Below, in pieces: positions 8,205 through 17,245 of a stretch of DNA of 64,000 nt. Numbering within the stretch: the stretch's first letter is position 1; every line of letters starts with the position of its first letter. The translations under genes and the position numbers were made by a program. Below the pieces are notes generated by a model that was not told the origin of the DNA, did not search any database, and saw nothing but the letters and a program-made list of their open reading frames with translations. The DNA is from Pelagibaculum spongiae (GTDB lineage Bacteria; Pseudomonadota; Gammaproteobacteria; Enterobacterales; Pelagibaculaceae): assembly GCF_003097315.1 (NCBI RefSeq), contig NZ_QDDL01000017.1, positions 1-64,000 of the forward strand, in the 5' to 3' direction.

Positions 8205-9245
8205 TCAGTTACCGGTTTTTAACTGCTCCCAATACTTTTGATAAATGCTGACCGCATCGCCTACATCCACCTGGAATTCACCTGCTTTGAGAATTTCTGG
8301 CGAAGGATAAATGCTCGGATCATTAGCAACTTCCGGAGCAAGTAATTTCATGGTTGCGGTGTTTGGTGTGGCATAACCGACATACTCAGCAATTTGCTTG
8401 CTGACCTGAGGGCGCAGTAGGAATTCGATTAATTGATGTGCACCTTTTGGATTTCTAGCATTAGCAGGAATCGCTAGATTATCCATCCATAAAATAACCC
8501 CTTCAGATGGATAGATATATTGCAAAGGAAAACCTTCATTCCGTGCAATATAAGATTCACCATTCCAGATCATGCCTAGGTTAACTTCACCTTCTATATA
8601 TGGAATTCTCGGTGCATCTGAATTAAAGGCGCGAACATTAGGCATTAATTCAGTCAGCTTTTGGTAAGCCTGTTCTATTTGCTTAGGATCTTGGGTGTTG
8701 CCTGAGTAGCCCAAAATACTTAATGCCATGTGGAAAACTTCACGCACATCATTATGCAGTAGTACCTGACCTTTGAATTCTGGTCTCCACAGATCTTGCC
8801 ATGATGTAATGGTTTTTCCATCTAGCTCTTCGTTATTCACCGCCAAGCCGGTGCTACCCCAAAGATAAGGCACGCTATATTGATTGATCGGGTCAAATGG
8901 ACGATTAAGTAATTCTGTATTGAGATGTTTGAAATTACCTAGCAGTGATTTATCCAATGGCAGTAATAGTTTTTCACTGGCCATTTTGCTTAAAAAATAA
9001 GTGGAAGGTACCACTAGGTCATAACTGTTTTTCTTATCCAGTAATTTCAGCTTGGCATACATTGATTCATTGCTGTCATAAGTGGTGTAAACCACTTTTA
9101 TGCCAGTTTCTTTGGTGAAATCACTTAGGATTTCTTCTGGAATATATTCAGACCAGTTATAGAAATAAACCGTTTCCTGAGCTTGGGCGACCAAACTGGT
9201 TCCAAGGGTGATTAGGCCGGCAATCAGGCAGAGGAATTTTTTCAT
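8205..9245 (-). CDS. potD: Spermidine/putrescine-binding periplasmic protein
   Basis: Substrate-binding component of an ABC polyamine importer. The 346-residue precursor has a signal peptide (about 1-22, cleaved after AQA). The mature sequence opens with ETVYFYNWSEYIPEEILSDF, the hallmark of PotD/PotF, and contains YDLVVPSTYFLSKM, LWGSTGLAVN, GMIWNGESYIA and the C-terminal VGYATPN motif. Its ATG overlaps the potC stop codon (ATGA), so the two are translationally coupled. It is the last gene of potABCD. PotD and PotF differ in spermidine versus putrescine preference, which cannot be settled by eye. Confidence 0.94.
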   Translation of the reverse strand: MKKFLCLIAGLITLGTSLVAQAQETVYFYNWSEYIPEEILSDFTKETGIKVVYTTYDSNESMYAKLKLLDKKNSYDLVVPSTYFLSKMASEKLLLPLDKSLLGNFKHLNTELLNRPFDPINQYSVPYLWGSTGLAVNNEELDGKTITSWQDLWRPEFKGQVLLHNDVREVFHMALSILGYSGNTQDPKQIEQAYQKLTELMPNVRAFNSDAPRIPYIEGEVNLGMIWNGESYIARNEGFPLQYIYPSEGVILWMDNLAIPANARNPKGAHQLIEFLLRPQVSKQIAEYVGYATPNTATMKLLAPEVANDPSIYPSPEILKAGEFQVDVGDAVSIYQKYWEQLKTGN

Positions 9246-10012
9246 GATAGAGATTTCCTAGATATCCATTGGGATAACACAACTAAAACAAGTGATGACA
9301 ACAACATAATGGTGGCTAATGCGTTGACTTCTGGTGTCACGCCTAGTCGAACCATCGAGTAAACCCGTAAGGGCAATATTTCATATGAAGGACCTGTGAC
9401 AAATGAGCTGACAATCACATCGTCCAATGAAAGGGTAAAACTGAGTAACCAAGCAGAAATTAAAGACGGCAATACGAGCGGTAATACAATTTTAATTAAG
9501 CTTTGTAGCTCACTAGCGCCTAAATCTTTTGCTGCTTCTAACAGCTGATTATCCATAGTGCTTAGGCGAGAATAAATAGTGATCACAGCATATGGCAAGC
9601 AAAATGTAATGTGCGCCAATAGTAGAGAAATAAACCCTAATTGAATGCCGAGCATTAAAAATAAAATAAGCAGTGAGATTGCTAGAACAATATCGGGTGA
9701 CATCATTAAAACGAACAATAACCCACCGGCAATTTTTTTACCGCGAAATTGATAACGATGCAATGCTGAAGCAATTAAGCTGCCAATGATTACCGCTAAA
9801 GTCGCTGAGACAAAGGCGACTACAATCGAGTTGTAAGCTGCGTTGAGTAAGGTTTCGTTACCGAGAAGTTTTTCATACCACTTAAAACTAAGGCCACCCC
9901 AGCGATGACTATAGCGAGACTGATTGAATGAATGAACAATCAAAACGCCAATCGGTATATATAATAATAAATAGATAATCGCTAAGTAAGTTTTTTGAAG
10001 TTGCTTGATCAT
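9242..10012 (-). CDS. potC: Polyamine ABC transporter permease PotC
   Basis: Inner-membrane permease of 256 residues with six predicted membrane helices. The EAA loop that contacts the ATPase is present (EAAKDLGASELQSLIKIVLPLVLPS, about 160-184). The LSLDDVIVSSFVTGP segment is characteristic of PotC. Start and stop codons overlap those of potB and potD by four bases (ATGA each), indicating one translationally coupled operon. It forms the channel with PotB. Confidence 0.94.
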   Translation of the reverse strand: MIKQLQKTYLAIIYLLLYIPIGVLIVHSFNQSRYSHRWGGLSFKWYEKLLGNETLLNAAYNSIVVAFVSATLAVIIGSLIASALHRYQFRGKKIAGGLLFVLMMSPDIVLAISLLILFLMLGIQLGFISLLLAHITFCLPYAVITIYSRLSTMDNQLLEAAKDLGASELQSLIKIVLPLVLPSLISAWLLSFTLSLDDVIVSSFVTGPSYEILPLRVYSMVRLGVTPEVNALATIMLLSSLVLVVLSQWISRKSLS

Positions 10013-10866
10013 AATTGCAACTCCTTATTGCCAACTGCTTTACTGGTTCGATAATAAATATACATCAGTAGTGCCATCAGCAAGGTCAATATTACGCTGA
10101 TACTGGCACCAAATGGCCAGTTGTTGGCATCAAGAAACTGATTTTTAATTAAATTACCCACTAGTAGATTTTTAGCGCCACCTAATAAGTCTGCGGTATA
10201 GAACATGCCCATTGCAGGTAGGAACACCAGCAAACAGCCGGCAATTACCCCTGGCATAGACAAAGGAACGGTAATCCTCCAAAAGCTTTGCCAGCGACTA
10301 GCACCTAAATCCCTGGCGGCTTCTAATAGCTGCTGGGGTTGTTTTTCTAAAACGGAATAAAGCGGTAAAATCATAAATGGCAGTAGAATATAAATTAGAC
10401 CGATAATTACTGCACTTTCAGTGTAAACAAGCCTTAGTGGTGTATCGATAATACCAAGTGTGAGTAGCGACTTATTTAAAATGCCTTTGGTGGCCAAAAC
10501 AGCTTTGACTGCATAAGTGCGAATCAGTGAATTGGTCCAAAAAGGTAATATCAATAAAAACAGTGCTAAGTTGCGTTTTTTGTGTGGCATGCTGGCTAAT
10601 ATTTGAGCGAATGGATAACCCAAAATCAGACAGAATAAAGTGGTGATTGCTGACATTTTTAATGAATGAGCAAAAACTTCTAGATACAAAGGGTTAAATA
10701 ATCGTTGGTAGCCATCTAAAGACAGCGGCAAAGCCACAAACTGGTGATTGTCCTGGCTAAGAAAGCTAGTGAGAAGCAGCATCAAGGCAGGTAATAAGGC
10801 AAAAATACTCAACCAGATCGCCATCGATGCCAAGCTGATGTGCTTGAACCCTAGGTTAGTATTCAT
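10009..10866 (-). CDS. potB: Polyamine ABC transporter permease PotB
   Basis: Inner-membrane permease of 285 residues from the ATG at 10866; a reading from TTG 10893 adds nine residues. Six membrane helices are predicted. The coupling loop is [25 protein letters not shown], and [25 protein letters not shown] is typical of PotB. The start lies inside the last codons of potA and the stop overlaps the potC start. Neither start has a strong Shine-Dalgarno, consistent with translational coupling to potA. Confidence 0.93.
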   Translation of the reverse strand: MNTNLGFKHISLASMAIWLSIFALLPALMLLLTSFLSQDNHQFVALPLSLDGYQRLFNPLYLEVFAHSLKMSAITTLFCLILGYPFAQILASMPHKKRNLALFLLILPFWTNSLIRTYAVKAVLATKGILNKSLLTLGIIDTPLRLVYTESAVIIGLIYILLPFMILPLYSVLEKQPQQLLEAARDLGASRWQSFWRITVPLSMPGVIAGCLLVFLPAMGMFYTADLLGGAKNLLVGNLIKNQFLDANNWPFGASISVILTLLMALLMYIYYRTSKAVGNKELQL

Positions 10867-11956
10867 CTGGCAATACCACTTCCCAGCTTTCAACCCAATT
10901 GACTAGTACCCTGTCCCCTAACCCATGGTCGAAATCTGGATCATCTTCATTGAAGAATTCACTGGAGAGTAAGGTTTCCCCTGAATCCAGTTTAATCACT
11001 GAATCTAGTGTCATACCTTTATAGTTACGTTCAACAATTGTTCCCGCCAGCCCAGGTTGATTATCTTGCCAATCACTAATTCTTAAATCTTCCGGGCGCA
11101 ATAGCACCTTGATTGAATCACCTGGTTGCAGCTGTTGATTGTCGCAATTTAGCGAACGAATCCAACCATCTACATCGGCTTTTATTCTATTTTCAGATAG
11201 TCGACGGATCAGCTTGCCGTTGAAAACGTTTATTTCACCTACAAATCGGGCGACAAACATATTGCGAGGTGTTTCATAAACCTCGCGAGGGGTACCGGAT
11301 TGTTCAACTGTGCCATTGCGCATCACCAAAACCCGGTCAGACATTGAAAGTGCTTCTTCCTGATCATGGGTAACAAACAGAAAAGTAATACCCAGCTCGC
11401 GCTGGATTCTTTTCAGTTCGTTTTGCATCTGTTTACGCAGTTTGTAATCTAGAGCACTTAACGGTTCATCGAGTAGTAGCAAGCGAGGGCGATTAACCAC
11501 CGCTCGTGCGATTGCGATTCGCTGCTGTTGACCGCCAGATAACTGGTGGGGTTTCCGGTTTGCCAAGTCAGGCAATCGAACCATCTCCAGTGCTTCTTTA
11601 ACGCGTTGTCGTATCTCTGACTCAGCTACTTTTTGCATCCGCAGGCCAAAAGCAATGTTTTCAAATACCGACATGTGCGGGAACAAGGCATAGCTTTGAA
11701 AAACGGTATTGATCGGACGTTGGCTAGCATCGAGCTGAGTGATTTTACGATCTTTAAGCCATATCTCACCCTGATCTGGAGCTTCCAGACCGGCAATCAT
11801 TCTCAAAATAGTTGTTTTGCCACAGCCAGATGGGCCGAGCAAGGTAATGAATTCACCATCATTGATTGTTAGATCGATTGGATGAACGACTTGTTTACCG
11901 TCGAAGTGTTTGCTGACATTCGACAGCTTGATGATGGGAGAGACTTGTTTTTCCAT
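10856..11956 (-). CDS. potA: Polyamine ABC transporter ATP-binding protein PotA
   Basis: ATPase that powers polyamine import through PotB/PotC. It has Walker [10 protein letters not shown] (about 41-49), a Q-loop in [11 protein letters not shown], the signature LSGGQQQR (about 139-146), Walker B LLLLDEP (about 159-165) and the H-loop [10 protein letters not shown]-terminal TOBE-type regulatory region (about 280-360, with [12 protein letters not shown]) follows. The start is the ATG at 11956, with AGGTGG upstream; a TTG one codon earlier is less likely. First gene of potABCD. Confidence 0.95.
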   Translation of the reverse strand: MEKQVSPIIKLSNVSKHFDGKQVVHPIDLTINDGEFITLLGPSGCGKTTILRMIAGLEAPDQGEIWLKDRKITQLDASQRPINTVFQSYALFPHMSVFENIAFGLRMQKVAESEIRQRVKEALEMVRLPDLANRKPHQLSGGQQQRIAIARAVVNRPRLLLLDEPLSALDYKLRKQMQNELKRIQRELGITFLFVTHDQEEALSMSDRVLVMRNGTVEQSGTPREVYETPRNMFVARFVGEINVFNGKLIRRLSENRIKADVDGWIRSLNCDNQQLQPGDSIKVLLRPEDLRISDWQDNQPGLAGTIVERNYKGMTLDSVIKLDSGETLLSSEFFNEDDPDFDHGLGDRVLVNWVESWEVVLPDEY

Positions 11957-12737
11957 CAACCATAACCACCTGCCAATTACAGTCCATATAGGACTTGGGG
12001 GAGAAAAAGAGCGGCGAGAATATCAGAAAAAAACAGGCTTACAAGTAACTTCGGTCAGTTGTTTAGCGCCGCACAGATAAGGAGTTTGATTGGGACGGTT
12101 TAGTTAATTGATGGTTTTGTTAAGTCACCTGAAATAGGGTGATTGATTATGAGGGTTTGCTTTTGTCTGTTGTTGCCTTTTCTATTTGGTTTTATTGGCC
12201 AAGTTGCTTCGCAAGCTAGGTGTCGCCATTGAATGCTTGCGCTTGTCTGCTGGCTAATTAATAGGGAGGCTAAGCTTCTTCTATAAAAATGTAATTGTTA
12301 TTAGTCAATATCTGCGCTTAGTAAAACATTCTTAAAAACTCGAGATGTTTTTTTAATTAGATACTTATAAAAACAAAACTAATAAAATAGAGTAAAGCCT
12401 TGTTTTTCTACTTAATTGTTTTCATTGTTAATTATTTTATTGGCTATTCTGTCTTGGGTGAAGAAATAAGCGACGAACGATGTTTCAATGGTAAATGTAT
12501 TAATTTTTTTTTGGTTGGTGTTTTAATTCAGTATGTTACAGTTCTCGAAAATAATGTTTTTTGTCAACTACGTCTCAAGATTTAAGTAATGACGACTAAC
12601 ATTTTTGCGATTAAAGAAATTCTGGCCAAGACTTATTCTCGAATTGAATGACTTGGTAAGCAGACAGGGAGTCTTGGTAGAAAAGTGGGATCTTAATTCC
12701 GAGTTTTTGTAAGCAAGATTATCAATGAAGGTGAACA
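11957..12737. other. AT-rich intergenic region between potA and the adhesin gene
   Basis: A divergent 780-base interval. The right half (about 12280-12600) is very AT-rich and reads through a short hydrophobic frame at 12400-12585. That frame lacks a ribosome-binding site and a recognisable product, so I do not call it. Promoters for potA and for the adhesin must lie here. A small imperfect hairpin around 12210-12240 is the only structure noted. The region may be a long 5' leader of the adhesin gene. Confidence 0.5.
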
Positions 12738-13643
12738 ATGAAAACTCAGAATCGAAAAATTATCCTTGCAGCTTCAAGTGCAGTTATATTGTTGAATATG
12801 GCAGCGACAACAGCGTATGCGGCAGACGCAGCCACTAATGCATCAACCAATGTTGTCCAAGGAGCTAGCATTAGTACGAATGCATCAACCAATGTTGTCC
12901 AAGGAGCTAGCATTAGCACGAATGCTTCAACTTTGGTTACTCATTCTACTACTGTTGGAAATGTCAGTACTTCATTATCTAATGTTAATTCTAATTTGAA
13001 TACTCAAACGGGTCGTCTTACGAGTGTTAGCACTACTTTGACCATTCAAACTAACAGATTGGATGGTCGAGTAAATGCCGTTAACACTCATGTAAATACC
13101 CAAGTAAACCGCTTAGATGGTCGAGTGAACGGCGTTAGCACGACCCTGACCAGTCAAGTAAATCGATTGGATGGCCGAGTGAACGGCGTTAGCACGACCC
13201 TGACCAGTCAAGTAAATCGATTGGATGGCCGAGTGGATACAGTCAATACTAGGGTGACTACTGAAGTCAGTCGTCTAGATACTCGTGTTGATATTAACCA
13301 GAGTAATATTGCAACCAATGGTGCAAATATCAACCGAAATTATGGTCTGATTCAAGAGAATACCGGTCGAATTGATGCTCTAGAAGTTTATAGCCAAAAA
13401 AACCGCGAGCTGTTATTAGATGGCGTTGCTATTTCATCGGCATTCGCCAATATTCCGCAAGCGACGCACGGGCGTAGTTCATTTGGATTCTCATTAGGTA
13501 ATTACCAGAGTTCGTCTGCTGTTGCTGTTGGCCTGTCAAACAACTATGGCGATTACAATGAGCATACTGTGAAGTTCAGTTTTGGTACTTCGCTTGATAA
13601 CTCAAATACTGCCGGTGCATTAGGCTATTCTTATCAGTGGTAA
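12738..13643 (+). CDS. YadA-type trimeric autotransporter adhesin (short)
   Basis: A 301-residue type Vc secreted surface protein. It has a signal peptide (about 1-28, cleaved after AYA), an N-terminal Asn/Ser/Thr-rich repeat region (about 34-75), and a coiled-coil stalk of 18-residue units ending NRLDGRV. The C-terminal YadA anchor (about 228-301, with GVAISSAFANIPQ, SSSAVAVGLS and a final LGYSYQW) should form a trimeric 12-stranded barrel. It is small compared with typical family members and has no obvious globular head. GAAGG lies a few bases before the ATG. It ends in a terminator, and a glycosyltransferase-like gene follows. Confidence 0.88.
   Translation: MKTQNRKIILAASSAVILLNMAATTAYAADAATNASTNVVQGASISTNASTNVVQGASISTNASTLVTHSTTVGNVSTSLSNVNSNLNTQTGRLTSVSTTLTIQTNRLDGRVNAVNTHVNTQVNRLDGRVNGVSTTLTSQVNRLDGRVNGVSTTLTSQVNRLDGRVDTVNTRVTTEVSRLDTRVDINQSNIATNGANINRNYGLIQENTGRIDALEVYSQKNRELLLDGVAISSAFANIPQATHGRSSFGFSLGNYQSSSAVAVGLSNNYGDYNEHTVKFSFGTSLDNSNTAGALGYSYQW
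12837..12920 (+). repeat. Tandem 42-bp repeat (two copies) in the adhesin gene
   Basis: The 42-base unit beginning AATGCATCAACC occurs twice (12837-12878, 12879-12920) with a single T/C difference and then starts a third, diverged copy. It encodes the 14-residue unit NASTNVVQGASIST. In-frame copy change would lengthen or shorten the passenger without frameshift. Confidence 0.95.
13014..13283 (+). repeat. 54-bp (18-residue) stalk repeats in the adhesin gene
   Basis: Five units of 54 bases run through the stalk. The third and fourth (13122-13175 and 13176-13229, beginning CGAGTGAACGGCG) are identical base for base. The first, second and fifth are diverged. Each encodes an 18-residue heptad-like block with RLDGRV at its junction. 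The perfect pair implies recent duplication or gene conversion. Confidence 0.93.
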
Positions 13644-13678
13644 TGTCTGAACATCCGAATAAACATAAGATTGTACTT

Positions 13679-13711
13679 AAAGCCAGTCAGCATCGTTGAC
13701 TGGCTTTTTTA
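13679..13711 (+). terminator. Terminator after the adhesin gene
   Basis: AAAGCCAGTCA pairs with TTGACTGGCTTT around a short loop, followed by T residues. It separates the adhesin gene from the glycosyltransferase-like gene whose start codon is 19 bases further on. Confidence 0.88.
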
Positions 13712-13729
13712 GCATAAGGAGACCGCTAG

Positions 13730-14818
13730 ATGGGGTTTAATATAGGGATCACATTTCGAGATGATGTAGACCAGCACTATGCAATTTTTAGCAATGGCAT
13801 TTCACAAAACTTAAAATTTCTTTATGATTTATTTGAATTACTAGGGCATAGAGTTTGGTTTTTAACTGGTGGAGAACCTAACGATGCTATGTTTAATTTC
13901 CACGGAAAGAAGTATCGAGCAAAAACTACTGCTTCATTATATGAAAAGAAAACTTCTATGGATTTGGTTTTTGAAGCGGGAGTCACTATCGATAAACCCG
14001 TTCGAGAACTCATTAAAAATAAAACAAATGCGAAAATTGTTTCATTAAGATTAGGCTGTTCTTTGATTATCGATATGGAACAGTTGTTTTTAAACACAAC
14101 GCTTCAGCCAGGCTTGCATATTTCCCAGCCTGATGTTTTATGGACAACGCCACACTTAGCATTCGGTAAAAGTTATTTTGCGACACTTTACGATACTGAA
14201 GTAAAGGTTTGTCCATATATATGGGAGCCAGATTTTATTGGCCAGCCATTTAAAAACTCTGAAAGACCATCGTGTAAAGATATTTATGTTATGGAACCTA
14301 ATATTAGTGTGTTAAAAAATGCATTAATTCCAATGTCTATTATTGAGCAAACTTTCCGAAATGATGCCGATAGTTTTGGTCGAGCTACGATTGTAAATGG
14401 CGCAGAGTTCCATGCTGATCCTTATTTTTTAGATAATATCGCTGTTAATTTAAAGTCTTCGTGGGCTGAAACGAAAAAAATGTATTTTTCTACTCGTTGT
14501 ACTTTTGATGAAGCTTTCCAAAGACCGGACGTTTTGTTAGGTCACCAGTGGGGTTGTGAGCTGAATTATCTTTATTGCGAAGCACTGTATAGAGGTGTGC
14601 CTTTAGTTCACAACTCTGAAATGATGAAAGAAGTTGGTTATTACTACCCAGAGTTTGAAGTGGGTTTAGGTGCAGGGGCTTGTAGCGAGGCATTAGCAGC
14701 AACAGATATTGAATCTGAAGTAGAAAAGAATCATAAATGGTTGCACCGTTTCTCAATTCATAATAAATCGGTGCAAAATACTTATCGTGAATTAATCGCT
14801 CAAGTGATTAACAGTTAA
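13730..14818 (+). CDS. DUF2827 family glycosyltransferase-like protein
   Basis: A 362-residue soluble protein. The N-terminus (NIGITFRDDVDQHYAIFSNG then ISQNLKFLYDLFELLGHRVW) matches the DUF2827 opening. The C-terminal part has DVLLGHQWGCELNYLYCEAL followed by YRGVPLVHNSEMMKEVGYYY, the highly conserved region of that family (about 268-310). The overall two-lobed look is that of a GT-B glycosyltransferase, with the ELNYLYCEALYRGVPLVHN stretch in the position of a sugar-nucleotide binding motif. No experimental function of the family is known to me. AAGGAG lies before the ATG. It follows the trimeric adhesin and could glycosylate it, which is inference. Confidence 0.78.
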   Translation: MGFNIGITFRDDVDQHYAIFSNGISQNLKFLYDLFELLGHRVWFLTGGEPNDAMFNFHGKKYRAKTTASLYEKKTSMDLVFEAGVTIDKPVRELIKNKTNAKIVSLRLGCSLIIDMEQLFLNTTLQPGLHISQPDVLWTTPHLAFGKSYFATLYDTEVKVCPYIWEPDFIGQPFKNSERPSCKDIYVMEPNISVLKNALIPMSIIEQTFRNDADSFGRATIVNGAEFHADPYFLDNIAVNLKSSWAETKKMYFSTRCTFDEAFQRPDVLLGHQWGCELNYLYCEALYRGVPLVHNSEMMKEVGYYYPEFEVGLGAGACSEALAATDIESEVEKNHKWLHRFSIHNKSVQNTYRELIAQVINS

Positions 14819-14839
14819 AAACATAAGCGACTAACAACT

Positions 14840-14878
14840 AAAAAAGCCGCGATATAGTTATCTATATCGCGGCTTTTT
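14840..14878. terminator. Bidirectional terminator between the DUF2827 gene and hemG
   Basis: A perfect 17-base stem (AAAAAGCCGCGATATAG with CTATATCGCGGCTTTTT) and a TTAT loop. It lies between convergent genes and ends in T-runs on both strands. Confidence 0.93.
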
Positions 14879-14892
14879 AATATTCTAAAGAT

Positions 14893-15462
14893 CTACTTGA
14901 TTAATGCTGACTGTAAGGGTTTTTCTAGAATAGTGTCTTGCCAAGATTGGGCAAAGCTTTCCAGTTGTTTCCAGTCGGTATAGCAATAATCTTGTGAGGT
15001 ATCAGTATCGCCTTTGGTCAGCCACATAATGAAGCGAATCATCATTTTGTCGTACCAAGTGTACTTTGAGTAATATAAAGCACCGGCAACCGACAGTGCT
15101 GATGTGGCCCGCCAATTAGCTTTGTCGAGAAACTTGGTGATGTATTTTTGGCTAGTTTTTTTGCCTTTCTCACCCTTACGAGCTGTTAAGCAGACTGAGC
15201 AAAAAATACTATGCATCGTATTTAAGCGGTGATGTTGTCGCTTAGCAAAAACTGCTGCAGGCGATAAATGAAACCCGTAACGAATTGGCGCACAGATAAA
15301 GACGCTATCGTAATTTTCTAGCCGGAACTCTTCACTACCATCTTTCAGCTCGGCGACATCTACCTGAACCTGGGCAAGGCTTTGCAGATGCTGTGAAACA
15401 TGACGTGAGATTTTACCGCTATGCCCGTCGTAGCTGGCATAGATCAAAAGTAGTTTTTTCAT
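14893..15462 (-). CDS. hemG: Menaquinone-dependent protoporphyrinogen IX dehydrogenase
   Basis: Flavodoxin-like enzyme that oxidises protoporphyrinogen IX to protoporphyrin IX for heme synthesis, passing electrons to quinones. The N-terminal FMN loop region (LLLIYASYDGHSGKIS), VFICAPIRYGFHLSPA, the SVCLTARKGEKGKK segment, the VAGALYYSKYTWYDKMMIRFIMW block unique to HemG, and the DTDTSQDYCYTDWKQL tail align with E. coli HemG over its whole length. The start chosen is ATG 15462; a GTG at 15477 would add five residues. Neither has a strong ribosome-binding site. Confidence 0.92.
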   Translation of the reverse strand: MKKLLLIYASYDGHSGKISRHVSQHLQSLAQVQVDVAELKDGSEEFRLENYDSVFICAPIRYGFHLSPAAVFAKRQHHRLNTMHSIFCSVCLTARKGEKGKKTSQKYITKFLDKANWRATSALSVAGALYYSKYTWYDKMMIRFIMWLTKGDTDTSQDYCYTDWKQLESFAQSWQDTILEKPLQSALIK

Positions 15463-15510
15463 CTGAGTATCTGTCACGGGAATCTTTATTTTAGAGTAAC
15501 CTTAAACAAA

Positions 15511-15921
15511 TTATGGCTTTTGACCAGCGTCAGGTTTCACTGGAGCCTTTATAGTGGTTAATCCTAATTGTTGCTTCAGTGAAGCAAATTTATGCTGTTT
15601 TTCTTCGCCTTCCAGCGCGATTATGTCTTCTAGCACCGGGTCACCTAATTGAGAGGTATCCAATGCAACAGATTGTTCAGTTGGGCTGCTATCTAGTGAG
15701 GTACTTTCGATCGGTACCGCAGCGTCTGGCATTTGTCGATGGAGAATAAAGCCTTCCATTTCATCAATCGCATCGAGAATACCCTGAAGCTCTGGATTGG
15801 TTTCATCCATTTGCTCTAGCTTTTGTTGCAGACTAGAGAGAATTTTTTCCAGTTTTTCGATGGGCGCATTAGCGCCATTTTGTTCTAGCCATTCTCTAGC
15901 CGATGCGCCGGTAGTTGCCAT
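15511..15921 (-). CDS. Hypothetical coiled-coil protein
   Basis: A 136-residue acidic soluble protein of unknown function. Residues about 12-60 are predicted helical and coiled coil (IEKLEKILSSLQQKLEQMDE then LQGILDAIDEMEGFILHRQM). A Ser/Thr/Pro-rich linker follows, then a second helix near 105-120 and a Lys-rich tail. It lies between alaA (24 bases upstream) and hemG (48 bases downstream) on the same strand and may be co-transcribed with them. AAGGA precedes the ATG at somewhat long spacing. Confidence 0.7.
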   Translation of the reverse strand: MATTGASAREWLEQNGANAPIEKLEKILSSLQQKLEQMDETNPELQGILDAIDEMEGFILHRQMPDAAVPIESTSLDSSPTEQSVALDTSQLGDPVLEDIIALEGEEKQHKFASLKQQLGLTTIKAPVKPDAGQKP

Positions 15922-15945
15922 ATTGGTGTCGATCCTTATTCCGTA

Positions 15946-17160
15946 TTAGGCCTGACGATAGTTTTCAAAGAAATTGCCGATTTTGCCCATGGCTTCGTTC
16001 AAATCTTCTTTGCGAGGTAAAAATACCACTCTAAAGTGATCTGGTTCCGGCCAGTTAAAGGCGGTGCCTTCTACTAATAAAATTTGCTGTTCTCTTAGTA
16101 AATCCAACACCATCTGCCGGTCATCGCTAACGGCAAATCGATTATCCATTCTCGGAAATAAGTAGAGCGCACCATCAGGTTTAGTACAACTAAGCCCAGG
16201 GATGCTGTTGATCATTTCCCAAGCAATTTCACGTTGTTCGTACAACCGCCCCATTGGCAACACCAAGTCATTAACACTCTGATAGCCACCTAATGCAGTT
16301 TGAATGGCAAACATGGCTGGCACGTTAGCGCATAAACGCATTGATGTAAGAGTGCTTAGTCCTTCTAAATAGCTTTTGGCTTTGTGGCGTGGGCCGGTCA
16401 CCATCATCCAGCCGGAACGGAAACCTGCCGCGCGATATGCTTTAGAAAGACCGTTGAAAGTGACAGTTAACAAATCATCTGCCAAAGCGGCCATGCTGTG
16501 ATGCACTGCGCCGTCATACAAAATTTTGTCGTAAATCTCGTCGGCGAAGACAATTAAATTATGCTTGCGAGCGACTTCTTGCAGTTGTTGCAACACCGCT
16601 TTTGGATAGACAGAGCCGGTTGGGTTGTTCGGGTTAATTACCACCAAAGCTTTGGTTTTATCGGTGATTTTAGACTCGATATCTTGAATATCTGGATACC
16701 AGTTAGCCGCTTCATCACAACGATAATGTACGGGCTTGCCACCGGCCAAACTGACAGCTGCAGTCCATAGCGGATAGTCCGGTGCTGGCAATAACACTTC
16801 ATCGCCATTGTTCAGTAACGCTTGAACTGCTACTAAAATTAATTCACTAACACCGTTGCCCAACCAGATGTTATCCAGATCCGCATCTTGTACGCCTTTC
16901 TGCTGGTAGTATTGCATTACCGCCTTACGCGCCGCGAAAATACCTTTGGACTCACAATAACCTTGCGCATGCGGCAGGTTACGGATCACGTCCTTGATGA
17001 TTTCATCTGGAGCGTCAAAGCCAAAGGGCGCCGGGTTACCGATATTCAGCTTGAGGATACGAGTACCTTCGTCTTCCATTCGCTGGGCTTCAGTCATAAC
17101 CGGTCCGCGTATGTCGTAGCAAACGTCAGACAATTTGTCTGACTGGCGATATTCAAACAT
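15946..17160 (-). CDS. alaA: Glutamate-pyruvate aminotransferase AlaA
   Basis: PLP-dependent class I aminotransferase making alanine from pyruvate and glutamate. From ATG 17160 the protein is 404 residues, matching E. coli AlaA (405). The opening SDKLSDVCYDIRGPV followed by MTEAQRMEDEGTRILKLNIG, then NPAPFGFDAPDEIIKDVIRN, follows AlaA nearly residue for residue. The PLP lysine lies in FNGLSKAYRAAGFR, with NPNNPTG and ADEIYDKILYD upstream. The frame is open further, to 17220, but the extra 20 residues are hydrophobic and have no family counterpart. A second alanine aminotransferase of the AlaC type is at 62314. Confidence 0.94.
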   Translation of the reverse strand: MFEYRQSDKLSDVCYDIRGPVMTEAQRMEDEGTRILKLNIGNPAPFGFDAPDEIIKDVIRNLPHAQGYCESKGIFAARKAVMQYYQQKGVQDADLDNIWLGNGVSELILVAVQALLNNGDEVLLPAPDYPLWTAAVSLAGGKPVHYRCDEAANWYPDIQDIESKITDKTKALVVINPNNPTGSVYPKAVLQQLQEVARKHNLIVFADEIYDKILYDGAVHHSMAALADDLLTVTFNGLSKAYRAAGFRSGWMMVTGPRHKAKSYLEGLSTLTSMRLCANVPAMFAIQTALGGYQSVNDLVLPMGRLYEQREIAWEMINSIPGLSCTKPDGALYLFPRMDNRFAVSDDRQMVLDLLREQQILLVEGTAFNWPEPDHFRVVFLPRKEDLNEAMGKIGNFFENYRQA

Positions 17161-17245
17161 CTGGATAAATACACAAAAGAAAAGGGAGCTCATAGTACGA
17201 CTCTGCCCCGCTAGTCTCAATCGAAACTATCAATAAAAAATCAAT

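Noticed and set aside
12400-12585. 61-codon hydrophobic frame upstream of the adhesin gene
   Set aside because: No ribosome-binding site, strongly AT-driven composition, and no recognisable product.
12837-13283. CRISPR array
   Set aside because: The repeats are in-frame coding repeats with no unique spacers and no cas genes nearby.
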